Shown here piece by piece: positions 1 to 34,100 of a stretch of DNA of 64,000 nt. This DNA is from Chionis minor (lineage: Eukaryota > Chordata > Aves > Charadriiformes > Chionididae), in assembly GCA_013398295.1 (NCBI GenBank), contig VZSF01000008.1, positions 341,481 through 405,480 of the forward strand, in the 5' to 3' direction. The notes beneath the pieces are model-generated. The model worked only from the letters and a program-made list of their open reading frames with translations. It was not told the origin of the DNA and ran no database searches. The translations under genes were made by a program, and so were the position numbers. Numbering within the stretch: position 1 is the stretch's first letter; each line of letters begins with the position of its first letter.

Positions 1-22325
<22,325 letters not shown>

Positions 22326-22445
22326 GGTTCAGGTCAGAAGGGGCCCTTGGGGGCCAGCTTAGAGCGCCGCCCCAGGCTGAACATCTGGGAGATGCTGTAC
22401 AGGAGACCCCACAACCTTCCCTTGGGCAACCACCCTGAGAGGCCA
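22326..22445 (-). repeat. probable CR1 LINE 3'-end remnant, antisense to the plus strand
   Basis: The plus strand reads ggttcaggtcagaagggg, then a block near agcttagagc, then ccacaaccttcccttgggca. These occur in the order and spacing of the reverse complement of the CR1 retrotransposon 3' region, which has 'GGTCAGAAGGGACC', 'CATCTCCAAGGATGGAGA' and 'CACAACCTCTCTGGGCAACC' in my recollection. The diagnostic 8-base terminal repeats are not visible, so the copy is old or truncated. CR1 is the main interspersed repeat of birds and other sauropsids. The identification is by eye and from memory. Confidence 0.5.
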
Positions 22446-24191
22446 CCCTCACCCTGAACCTTCACATGTAACCAGAACTGGCATCTGAAGAACCACGGTC
22501 ATCTCCTTTGCACATTAAAACACGCTCTCCTGCCAGCGTTGGCCTCAATCTCCATTTCTCACATTTCCCCCTCCTTTCCTGAAGGATCTTCTGCTTCATT
22601 GTTCTGTACCATTTCTCCTCGCTTTCTCCGAAGATCTTGTCCTTGACACTAAGTCACCTACGTTTTCACCTCATGGCAAGAATTACTTAACTCCACTTGC
22701 CTTCCAATTTTCACCCTTTCTGTTCTGCTCTTACTGGCTTTTTCATAGATATAACTTACAGTAAAACAATATTTTTTCAATAATTTAGGTGCTGCATTTG
22801 TTTCTTTTGTATTTCTAAGTTCATGCATTGCATATAATGCTAGGTTCTTGGTTTCTAATTTTTTTCACATATAGTAAATAGTTCTCTTAAGTAGTGTTTT
22901 TTCACATAAGGTCACCTGATATTCCCACTTACAAGATCCTGTATCTAGTGTAAGTCTGCTTTTCCCCCTTGAAAAAATCAGCCAAGGCAAAGACCCAAAT
23001 TGAGAAAATAAAAAAAAACCCTAAGCAAATACTTTTGCCAATTGCAAGAATAGGGGAAATTAATGAGGTATGTGCCTGGTTTTGTAGATTTTTTAACTAT
23101 TTTCCTTAAACTTTTCATGTTAAAAAAATCTCAATGCATGCATCATTTGGTGAAAACTTCTGATATTTGGCAGAGGCTATCAAAAGTGTCTTTAAAACAG
23201 ACCAAAACTTGGACAAGCATCTGCAAAGTATGACTTGCGCAGGTTCAGTAGACATGTAGAACTACTTTAGGTGCACAGAAATCTTGTCTATATTCCAGCT
23301 GTGCCGAGTGTGCTCCTGGGCATTAAGCTTTGAGCAGTGTAAGTGAAGCACCACACAACAGAGATCGCATAGGTTCAAGTCCTTAAGGTATCAGGAGACA
23401 AGGAAACACCACCTGTGTCATTAGCTCAAAGCAAAAGGGTAAGTATTTCTCTTTCCATAGACGGAAGTTGCAGTACCCTACTATGATTTTTTTCCCTCAG
23501 GAACTGTGAGGTGGCTTGTTCTCCTATCCTGGCTCTTGTGGAAAGGACCCTGGAGGCCAGATCTGCAAAATCTACTTTTATTGCTTCAGCTTTCTTACTT
23601 CTGTACACTTTTCACTCTTTGTTATTGATTAAGATCTTGTGTCTTCCTACTTGGAAGACAAATAATTTGCATTTCCTCACAACTCCCTTTCCATGTGGTG
23701 TTTAAGGGATGTAATAATTCTACCCAGCAAACTCTGCAAGAGCAAACAATCAAATTTATGGCCGTCAATACTGCAGCAAAATATTTTAGTATCATCACAT
23801 GTACTATCCTACAACTTGATGGCTGTTCCAGAGATTAGTGTGCTGCTGCTATCGTTTATACAGTTACTAATTTTGCCACAGCCAGAACTGGTAGTCAGCT
23901 GGGAGGGGTGGGTTACTTTGCTGGAGTATGGCCATGCAAACAGATATTTTGGGGTTTGTGTAACAAAGAAGCGGAAGCCTCCCAAGATGAATGCCCTGTG
24001 AGAGGAACCTCCTGTTAAATCAGCTGCTGATCCCTTTGGGATAAACCCTCCAGACACTTAGTTCAGTGATAGATATCCAGGCTGTTTTGATTGCAGAGAT
24101 GGTGAAGTTCAGCCTCAGTGGCAACGTGCAGGACGGGACCAAAATGGTTTCAGATAATGGGGCTGTAAAGGAAGACACTCACTGTGCAAAA

Positions 24192-24205
24192 TTTTTTTTT
24201 TTTTT
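24192..24205. repeat. poly(T) run, 14 bases
   Basis: Uninterrupted T run. It could be the A-tail of an old minus-strand retroposed copy, but no such copy or target-site duplication is visible beside it. Confidence 0.8.
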
Positions 24206-24713
24206 CTTAAATCACTTTTAGGTGTGACTAAAGTGCAAGTTAGTAACGCAAAAGTTGAAAATGTCAGAATTAGGGAAAGCTACCTTTTTGTTGTCTGTCC
24301 CTTGCTCACTCCCTCCCCCAGGGTAGTTCAAACTCACCAGTAACCAGCATCAGACCAAAGTAAGCGTAGTTTGCAAGCTGCAACCCTTCTCTTGTCAGTG
24401 GAGCTCCTCTAGTCATTCAGAGCTCCCTGGAAGTGTCATCACATACATCTGCTAGGCAAAATATGTAAAGCAACCAAGCCTCTGCCATTTAATGAACATT
24501 ACTTGTACATGATGAAAGGCTAAAGCAAACTGAAGCAAGTGTCTGTTCATTCAGCTTGAGTAAATGTTCTCTTTCTCACTGCAGACAGGAGAGGTACGGA
24601 GCCTGCTGAGGAAATGCACATAATTCTTGACTCGTCATATGGCTGGGCTTAAGAAGAAGAAAAGCAAATAATTGCAGTTGGGTCTTTCATCCTCCTCAGT
24701 ACTGCGCTATATC

Positions 24714-24732
24714 AAAAAAAAAAAAAAAAAAA
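24714..24732. repeat. poly(A) run, 19 bases
   Basis: Uninterrupted A run followed by the A/C-rich ccaaaacccaacacaaaaa. No processed pseudogene or SINE body is recognisable upstream. Confidence 0.85.
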
Positions 24733-27700
24733 CCAAAACCCAACACAAAAAGGAGCAATCTATAAAGCACATGTCAAAGCTACTATGATTACAAAAAATA
24801 CACATGACCATCAAACAAGGCTTCTGTGCCTCGCTTGAGAAGCGGGAGCTTGCCCAGCTGTCCCTGAACGTGTAGAACAGCCCTACCTTTATGTGTACTT
24901 AGTGCACTATGCAATTATCTGCTGTCCATTAGCTTACTCTTAAAGCATTTACCTCCCCATGTGGCCCAGCACGGACTTGTTACTTATGTTCTAGGGCTTT
25001 GCCCAACTTCAGCGGAGCAGAACACATTTGAGGCCTGTGATTCTCATCAGCTGTTGTGTCGGGAGCAGGGAGCAGGGCTGGTTAAGGTCTGTCATTAGGC
25101 AGCTGTTGCCTCCAGCATGCGGCCGGCTAGGCAAAGCACAGTTTGGGCTACACAAAGCCGAGTTTGTTAGGTGTGAGTGGCTGCGACTGCAAGTGTAGAG
25201 CTGCCAGATTAGCTCATGTCTTAACTGCTTAGAAGCGACAAATAGAGGGCACCCAGATCACCAGCCTAAATACAAACTTGGTGTTTCTGCTGCTGGCAAC
25301 TCCCATCATAAACAAAGTCCATAACATTGGTAAGAAAACCTTTCATTTGTATCTGCTTTTCTTTCCCTTCCATTTTTATTCTTTGCACAAGCTTTATTAT
25401 GATGGGATTAAAGTTATTCAGTGAAATTGGAAACAAAGTGTGGACAGTGACAGTGATTTTCTTTCTCTAGGGCTGGCGAATTTATTACAAAACATGCTTT
25501 GAAGCACTTCCAGTTATTACAGCACTTTTCAATACTCCAGTACCTGCAGAAAGCAATGGTCTCACTAAACCGGTAATTCTGCCTCTAGAATTTGATCTAA
25601 TGTGTCTGTTTAAAATAAACGGGAAGTGGGTGGTAAAGCCGTGAGAGTGGAGGAAGACAAAAAGAAGAACAGGCAGACTTTCTCCAAAGTAAATTTTTTC
25701 TCTCAGAAAATTTAATCTTCCATGCACCCAGCCTAAGTTTTGAGAACCTTGAACTTCTCTCCCAGTTCTTGCAGGTGGTGTTGACAGGATTGGCTAATAT
25801 GTCGTTTTAAAAATACCTTGACTGGTTCTTTCAGTATCCAATGACATGAAGTCAACAAGTCAACTCACAATGAAATTATTGCACATGGGTTTTTCCAGGC
25901 GGTGGGTGTACGGAGCACAGATAACTAAGAAGGTTCTCTTGAAATCATGCACTCTTTTTGAAACCCCCTATCTTTCACTGGGGGAAGCACAGTAATATTT
26001 CTACACAAGCAAGGCTGAAAATACCCTCTCTGACCTGGAAGAGCGAGAGGCCATGGGAGAACCTGATTATTGTTGCTTATGCGATCTCATGGCAGCTGGG
26101 AGCCCAATTGCTGCTGTTATAATGAATGACTTTACATGATAATGGAAATACAGGTAAAATACCAATTAACCTGAAATGTAATCAGGCCAGATACACTCTG
26201 TCCTTACTAGACTTGACAATAAAGGGGAGAATGGTACATGTATCAATGCTTCAAACTTTTCCTCTCTACCTCCTGGGAACACATAAGTTATGGAGGGAGA
26301 CAAAAAAGCATTCTTTCTGAATATACTGGGATATACAAACCCTAGAGCCTGGGGTTCACTGGATTAACCTCTAAATGCCTGGCAATAATTAATCCTGTTA
26401 CATCTTCACCAAATCCTTGGCCTTTGTAACTTCTATTTCTATGTGTCTGGCAGGAGTGTGTCTTAACCAAAAGTGCAGCCACAAGTGACTTTGTGAGTGT
26501 TCTTGATTATGCCAAATATGTGGTATAATTTGACACTTAATCTAATTTCAGAGGTGTCCACCCCTGGGTTCACAAAATCCAAATTAAAAAAAAAATAAAT
26601 TTATTTTTAAATCTCTTCCAGTTGAAGAGGTGATCAGACACACAGTGAATGGGCTCCTCCACTAACTGAGGAAATATAAATGGTGCCGCAGTAATTCTTA
26701 AATGCGTTCTGCCATCTAACAGCATCTCCAAAGACACCTTCAGCAACAGAGCACTGGCCATCACAAGATGCTTGATATATAAGCTCAATGCTCTCTTAGC
26801 CTTGTGCCTACACCAGACTTAACTCCAAGCTTCAAACTATCTTTATTAACATCTTTTCTCATTCTTGCATTCCTTATGACCTGATGCAACGATCCCTTCT
26901 TATTGTGATTCTTTCAATAGCAATGAACATTTTTCTACCAGCCCACTCCCTCTAATTCTTCAACTTGAATCGCATCGCTAAAATTTATTAGCTTATTTTC
27001 ATTTGTTTTATACAAGCACAAGACCCTGACTTGTTAAGTTCAGTAAAAATACTGAGGGACTCCCAGAAGCTTAAGTGAAACTGATGCTGAAACATTGTAG
27101 TCCAACAGGTAATTTTGCCTAGTGTGTTCTCTGTTTGAGTTACTGGTCTTAAATGATATATTTCCTTACTCCTGGATTTAAAAAGAGGTAAGAAAGGCAA
27201 AGAAGACAGACTATCTATCCTCCTTTCATAGTAGTACTCCACATTGTGCAGAGGTTTCACCAGAACAGCCTGCCATCACAGTCCCCCCACCCCAAGACCA
27301 GTCTTTGTTCTGCTTTCTGAGTCATCTATTTCCACAAAGTCAGAGGAGATGCAATCTCTTTTCTATCTTCCCCACACCTGGGTTGGGTTTTTTTTTGTCT
27401 TGTTGCTGATGTGCAGGGAAGTACACAGGATGTAAAGCATTAATTCAGCACAGCTAAAATTTACCTCTGAGCTGCTTTAATATGAAATACAAAATTGGCT
27501 TCCCACAGGCATCCTGCCAAGATTCTTACCAAGGGGGAGAGAGTTGAGTTGAGTGTCACGCTATTGCCATTGTGGGGATTGAAAAATTGAGCTGGCTTGC
27601 TTTGATAGCATAGTATGGCCTATAAGCTAGTCTGACTCAGTGAATTCTTCACTACGCTTCTCTGTCTACAAAAACAATAGGTTGCAATTTATCCTTTGCT

Positions 27701-29938
27701 GAAATCTTCAATGCCAGAGGACAAAATACAATACAAGGTACAAGGCTGAAAAAAAACAGAAGAAAAAAGACTCTCATTGACAAAGCCCTGGATACATGGG
27801 TAATAAAAGGACCAACATTACTATGGACAAGTTGATGGTCTCTGTAACTAGCTGTATTTTGCCTTAATAAAACTTGAAAACTTACAGGGAGGAACACAAA
27901 CCCAAACAGGGTATTTTTCTATGATAATCTACCCAAACTGCCTGCGTTCTGTCTGACTGCACTGACAACTCTGGTAGGGCTCAGCAATACAGCTGGAGAC
28001 AAAGGACATGTTTCAGCTCAGCTTTGGTTTCTGAAACTGTGGGTGTAAATAGCTTATGTTGTATTTGCAGATCCTCAGAGAAGTGTAGCACAAGAAACTC
28101 CAGTGGCTGCATCCTTGGGGCTTAACAACAGGGTTTAAAACCCTTCTTGCACACATATTCTATCCTCATTCATCTGTTTATTTAGAAGCACTGTTTTTCT
28201 ACCAAAAATAATATGCACAGTGGATACCTCCTTTTTAAAGCATGATGAGATGGACCAATAGAAAGCAGTGGATGTTCTGCTCATCATCGCACTTCCGTGG
28301 GCTCCAGCTTCTGCGCTGGTGAAACTCTAGCCCTTAGAGGCTGCTGGGCTTTCTTTGTTCAGGCTTGCAGGGCAGTCAAGCAAAAGTGCTAAGTGCTCCC
28401 AAAACAGCTTCTGAAATGTGAAGATGCTAAGGTCACCGGCTTGGACAGCGATGGGCATACCATCTTGGGGTAAATAGAATGCTGAAGGTCTTGTAGGGGT
28501 GGTGCACAATACTAAAATACAAACGTTGCAGAGGCATGCATGAAGCCAACAGCACCCAGCGATCCTGACAGAACTCTGTTTTTTTGAATTGCATGGTAGT
28601 AAAACTAAAATTAGGATATCCACAGCCACTGCGGAACACTTCTGAGAAGTAAGTGCCAGGAAGGCCAAAGACAGCTGAGTCTCCAGGTTAAGGTCAGCAA
28701 CAAATGAGTCTATGCTGGTCTTGACAGATAAATTCTTTCAGACATCAGGGAAATGAGAGCCTGGAACAGACCTTGTAGAGTAGTAGTGGGAACACTTTGA
28801 GGCAGTCAACATTGGTTGATGTCTTACGACAAAAACTGGAAGGCACACTTGCAAAGAAAATGAAAATTTCTTTGAGATAATGCTGCGTGATGGTTTAATC
28901 GCTACTCCCTCTGGTCATGTTCCTGCTGATAATCTAGTATGTTTGTTCTGAGCAGGCTAGAATAAGAAACTTATTCATACTAGTCACAGGTCTCAAAGGA
29001 AAATTTATAACTGGAGCTAAACCCAGGTTACATTCTATTGGAATGCAAGAAGTGCTCTAGCTTAGGAACAGCAGTCTAAGAGCTATAGGATTATTGCAGG
29101 ATGGTCCTCCAAAGCACTGTCATTTGGAAGCGGTGATCCTAAAGAGACAGATGCTCAAAACCAACTTACCAGAATTGTAAAAGTATAGTTGTCTACTTCA
29201 GGTATTTAAAGACTTCAGCGACGTCGCACAGCACCTATCTTTTCTAAACTGTCTATCTGAAACTCTTGTCCTGGAATCAAAAATATGACTGTGATAAGAG
29301 TGAAGTGAAAGTAGGTGTCGTGACACCTCTCTTGAATAGTCTAACCTGAAGGTTAGATTATCCAAAAATAGCCTTTCCCTCGGATGACGTCATATTTACT
29401 GCAGGCAGTGAATTTCCTGTAATTGGTTGCTCTACTGTAATAACAGCATAAGGCAGGATTCTTAACAGCCAGTGAGCTCTGGAGCCCAATCCCCAGGAAA
29501 TACATATCTCTAGACCTGTTGCTACTGGGCAACATACAAATCCCAATGGATTTCAGCAGCAGATTCAGCTTTCTTTAGGATACCGTGCACTTTACCAAAG
29601 AGCAGTAGACGGTGTCACAGAAAACAGCCTCTCACTGCTGCCTACCCTCAGATGCTTTAGATCTTTGTCATGTTTTCCTCCTCTCACCCTCTCCCTCCTT
29701 GTCTGCATCCCTGGCAGCTCTGGCTCGGGTGTGGGGCAGGTACATGCTCCCCCGCCTGGCGGCCGAGACAAACCCTGCTGGGCTCCAGCCGTTCGTACAT
29801 CCTGGGTCTCATCACAGGTAGCTGAAGGAGCTCTAAAAGCAGTGCAGATTACCTCCTGCCCTGCCACGGGGTAAGACCAAATTGCCTCAAACTTAAGAAA
29901 AGGGCTGTATTTCCATAAACCTAGAAGTAGCGGAAACA

Positions 29939-30006
29939 CATACATATATATGTGTATATATACATACATATATATGTATATATGTATATGTATATATATG
30001 TATATG
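29939..30006. repeat. TA/CA/TG alternating microsatellite
   Basis: About 68 bases of almost strictly alternating pyrimidine and purine, built from TATA, CATA and TGTA units. The tract is imperfect and partly self-complementary. The open frames crossing it, rich in Tyr, Ile, Met and Val, are products of the repeat. Confidence 0.95.
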
Positions 30007-30929
30007 CTTATTTCCTTTTCCATGAGGCAACGCCCTTACTACTTCTGTGTTCTCTTTTTGGAAGACGTGACTTTATGTTTCAACTTCATTTTAATGCTTG
30101 AGATAGGGGAAAATCCTTTGTTTAGGTTAAAGTGGAGAAGAACTGTTGCTGTCACTGCAAATTTAAGCTACCACTTTGACCGATTTGTCAACGCCAGGCA
30201 AGAGTGCCAAAATCTCATTTTATATTAGGCACTGAGCTACAATAATTCTGTAGCTGAATTAACAATCTCTTAAACAAACGCAGTTAAAATCTGGGTGAAA
30301 GATTTAATGTTCTTTTTTAGCTATATGACTTATTTCACTCTGGACAAAAGGTAGACTGGCTCAATTGCATATTCAAATACTATAAATTGGTTTTTGCAGC
30401 CAGTAATAAAGCTGCTGCTGTTGATCAAAAGGTTTTAAGGAAAATAAAGTATTTCTTTTTATTACAGAGCTTTCGTGATGTCTTTCCCCCAGGAGACTAT
30501 CTTGATTCCTTTTAATAAAGATGCCTTTGAGGAAGCAGATGCTTGTCACACTGGTATCTAGCGGATTAAGCCTTTTCTCCCTGAAACTGGGGGGATTTAT
30601 AACTGGAGAGCCTTGAATTAGAGGCATTGTAAAATTAAAAGGCAATTCTACTCTGAAGCTCTGTTGCACGCTTATCTTGAAACCCAAATAGCACAGGACA
30701 AAGAAGAATAGTCTGAATCTCTTTCGGTCATAGTATTTATTTGCACCCCCAATTTGGGGATCAGCTCTTGAGCCCCAGTTTGGGCTAGCAAAACTGTGTT
30801 CCCCCTCTGCTCTCCAACTTTTGGAGAAAGATCTACAGCACCAGTGGATGTACCGTTGGCTGTGTCGGGATGAACTGGCACACTTTTCGTGCCTTTGTAA
30901 GGAGACTCGCAATGCAAACACCTAGACCA

Positions 30930-31170
30930 CATCCCAGCCCCGGCCCCGCGCCAGGCGTTTTGGTGACAGAGGACCCCTCCTACCAGACCTGGTGGAGCGA
31001 CAGCGCTTGATTCAAACTACCAGTGAAGCTGAGGGTGCAGGAAGGTCCGCGCCGGTCTCCTGACTAACTGCAGTCAGCGTTCGTTTCTCAGGGATGGGAA
31101 GCGATAGGGCGGTCTCTCAGCAAGGGGCATCCTGCGCTGGGAAAGCACTCGCCCTCGCAGCCAGCAAGGT
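30930..31170. promoter_or_regulatory. weak CpG-rich patch in ANKH intron 1
   Basis: I count roughly 16 CpG in about 240 bases, including ccccggccccgcgcc and gtccgcgccggtc, against very few in the flanking kilobases. This could be a small unmethylated regulatory element or simply a GC-rich patch. No initiator, TATA box or first exon can be assigned. Confidence 0.3.
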
Positions 31171-34100
31171 GCTGGCAGGTGCCAGCTGATGGGCAGAAAG
31201 GGCTCTGGAGGAGTCAATGGACCTGAACTAAACATCAAGCCATGTTGTCAGAAGCATCTCTGGGAAAGAAACACGGGCTATAAAGTAAAAAGCAACGGGA
31301 AAAAAAGGCAAAGGCCTTTGAGAAAGGCCATTATATTTTCGGTTAGAATTTTATAACAGCCACAAGGACTTCTCGAGATGTGGCTCCAACTAGTAGTATG
31401 GTAATAACGTGAAACATTAGCTTCTTTTTTCAAGCTCATATTTCACAAATGGAAAGTAAATGTACTTAAAATGCTATTTTATGCAAATGGTAAAACCTGA
31501 TCCAGTAGCCTCTGAACTCACTGCAACTCAAAAATGGTTTTTGCTTGAGGAATAGCGAGTGTTTTTGCTTCCCCAGGTGTCTTACCAGAAGACATGAAAG
31601 GATGCATCAAGTGTTGAGACATCCCCCTCTCATCTTGCCCAGCTTCACAAACTTAAACAGATGAAATTATATCAGCAATAGAAAGAAAGAACGATAAAGT
31701 TCTACAGGAAGTGGTGATGCTAAGAATGGCTTTGTTGAATTTAATATTGTTTTCATATCCCGAAGGTAGTATCTTTTAAAGGGTGCTGTCAACTCTCAAC
31801 CCTGGCATCTGTGATCATGTGAAAGTCACATGTCTTGTTTTGTATGATTTGGATAACTGCCTTTGCATTCTGTCCTAAATTCCTACATTGCATATTTAAG
31901 GGTTGTACACAAAGGTGCTGTAATCTTCTGGGCAACTTTACATTTCAGAGCAATGTTTATTTGGAGCGTTTCTGTTTACATTGTGCTATGATGAAAGAAC
32001 TGTATAAATGCCGTTTATTTGTTTATTTCATTTTTAAAATACTGGTTCAGATTAGGATTACCATTCTTCTCTGGAGATCCAAAGAACTAAAGTGGCTTGC
32101 AGCACCCACGAACTCAGAAGGCTTTGTACTGTGGCAGTCCATGTGAAGCAAGCCAAGGTGCCACAGCCGTGGTGGGTACTAGGCAGAGGCTGGTGAGTGA
32201 GTCACTGCCCCTGTGACTCTGGAAGCCCTCGCCAAGGGGCTCTCCAACTTTCTGATTCCAGACTGGGAGTTCTCCCTGATGGTTGTTTGCCTACAGCAAA
32301 TTATAAACTGGAAAGCAAGCCTACAGTGGACCTAGACAAAATACCTTAATCATATTGGTACTAGAGGGCATTTCAATAACTTGCTTTTAACCAGAAGTCT
32401 TTCCTTTTTCGTGCTACTAAAGAACCTGATTTTAACAACATCACACATTTGTTAGCTATTTCAGTGCCAGCATTATGTCATGTCCTAGACAATTATGATT
32501 TCCCATCAGGACAAAACAGTTTGGAATAAATAGACTTTAAAAGAGGAAAGCGAAATCCAGGTCAGCACAAGAATGGATATTCCCTTTTGAAGCTGTACAT
32601 ACAGTCTAAGTCCTTATGCTTCATGACATTAAAAATACGACCCCATCCCTGGAAGTGTTCAAGACCTTTGGCTAAGAGTAATTATCTTTCCCTTTTCTGC
32701 TGCAGCAGACATTTCTACCTCTGCATCTCTACCGACAGGAGTAAGAACAGAGGAGACCCTCAAGTCAACCGGAGGAAACAAAGCTGCACACCTATTGCAA
32801 ATGCTCTTTTGACCAGCTTATTTGGCTGTACACGCACGTTTCATTTTCAAGGCGACGGTGGACCTCATGGTGGAATGCTACCAAGTCAGTGGGAAGCAGG
32901 ACTGCTGGTTTCAGCTCGCAAAAAATCCCAGTCTGCTGCAGATGCCTTTGCACAGGTCTGTGGGAGTACTGCTGGCACTGGGACTTCGGTGCATTCTGAC
33001 CACGTTACATACTTTGCCCACATCAAGTAAACAAGCAGGCTTGCATATCGCAACAGTGAAAACAAAAAAATGGGAGGAAATCTTCAAGTGGTTCTTACAT
33101 GGAAGAAAAAGTAATGACGAACGGTTCAGAAAACAGCCAATGAAGTAGAAGACTCTCCTCCTCTTATTATCACTTGAAATGGTTCAAACTATAATAAATA
33201 TCATTCCAAAATCAAAAGAATATCTCCCCACTGTATTTTCAGCAAATACAGAGATGTCAAGCACGGGCAAAGCTGCGTGTTAAAGCTATACTCACTCAGC
33301 AAGCTTAATGCAGGGTCCAGACAACAGCAGCTAGACAGTCTACACTACAAACCTTTGAAAGAACCAGTGCATGAAATTGCAGGGGGTTTAATTAATTTGT
33401 CATGCTGATGTTTGTACAATCTGATTAGGTAACAGCACTGATATGGTATCACATAGGAGAGGATTCATCAGACTGAATAATTACATGGATTAGAAGAGGA
33501 CCTCTGAAATGCTTACGGGGCTGGCTCAAAGAGAAATGCAATCAGCAATGCTGAAAGGAGATGCACCGGCCTCCAAGGAATTTACTGGTGGGGCTCCTGA
33601 ACATCAAGCTGATACTCTTTAGCGTTTTCATTAATTTTCATTCACCACATCACAGAGACTGTGAATATGCAGATTACATATGCTAAGGATGCAGATCTTC
33701 TAAGTACCAGCGGCACGGATGACTTTGAGACTTGTGTAATAAAAATGGGATGAAAAAAACGTAGAAAATGCCAAGCCAAACACTGGGGACTAATAACAAG
33801 AATTTCTGCCATGAGCCAGGAACTCACCAGTTAGACTGGATGTACTAACACGTTGCCAAATGACTGACCGGCAGTGCAGTGCAGCCATGGAAAAAGGCAA
33901 ATGCAATTGGAGAATGGGTCTGGTGAGGCATTTCTGGTAGAAATATTTTTGCTGTTTGAAGGCCTTGTTAAGACAACAGCAGGAATAACTCTGCACCGGA
34001 TCAAGGAGGCTTTCAGAGCATCCCCAGTTCAGTGGAAGGTTACTAAGCTGATCCAGGGGTACAGAGAAACCTGATCAAGTGAGAGGAAACCAGAAGAGCT

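Larger units (their letters stand above)
22446..29938 (-). other. ANKH: ANKH intron 1, 22.4-29.9 kb
   Basis: Intronic sequence with homopolymer runs (T at 24192-24205, A at 24714-24732) and no recognised gene. Open frames are short and lie on both strands without family resemblance. Confidence 0.82.

Noticed and set aside
29592..30023. 143-codon minus-strand frame with an Ile/Tyr/Met-rich start
   Set aside because: The N-terminal part is translation of the TA-rich microsatellite.
30373..30921. 182-codon minus-strand open frame
   Set aside because: It begins at GTG, has no ATG in its first half, and shows no recognisable domain.
32587..33030. 147-codon plus-strand open frame with an overlapping second frame
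   Set aside because: Two frames are open over the same bases and neither shows a known motif.
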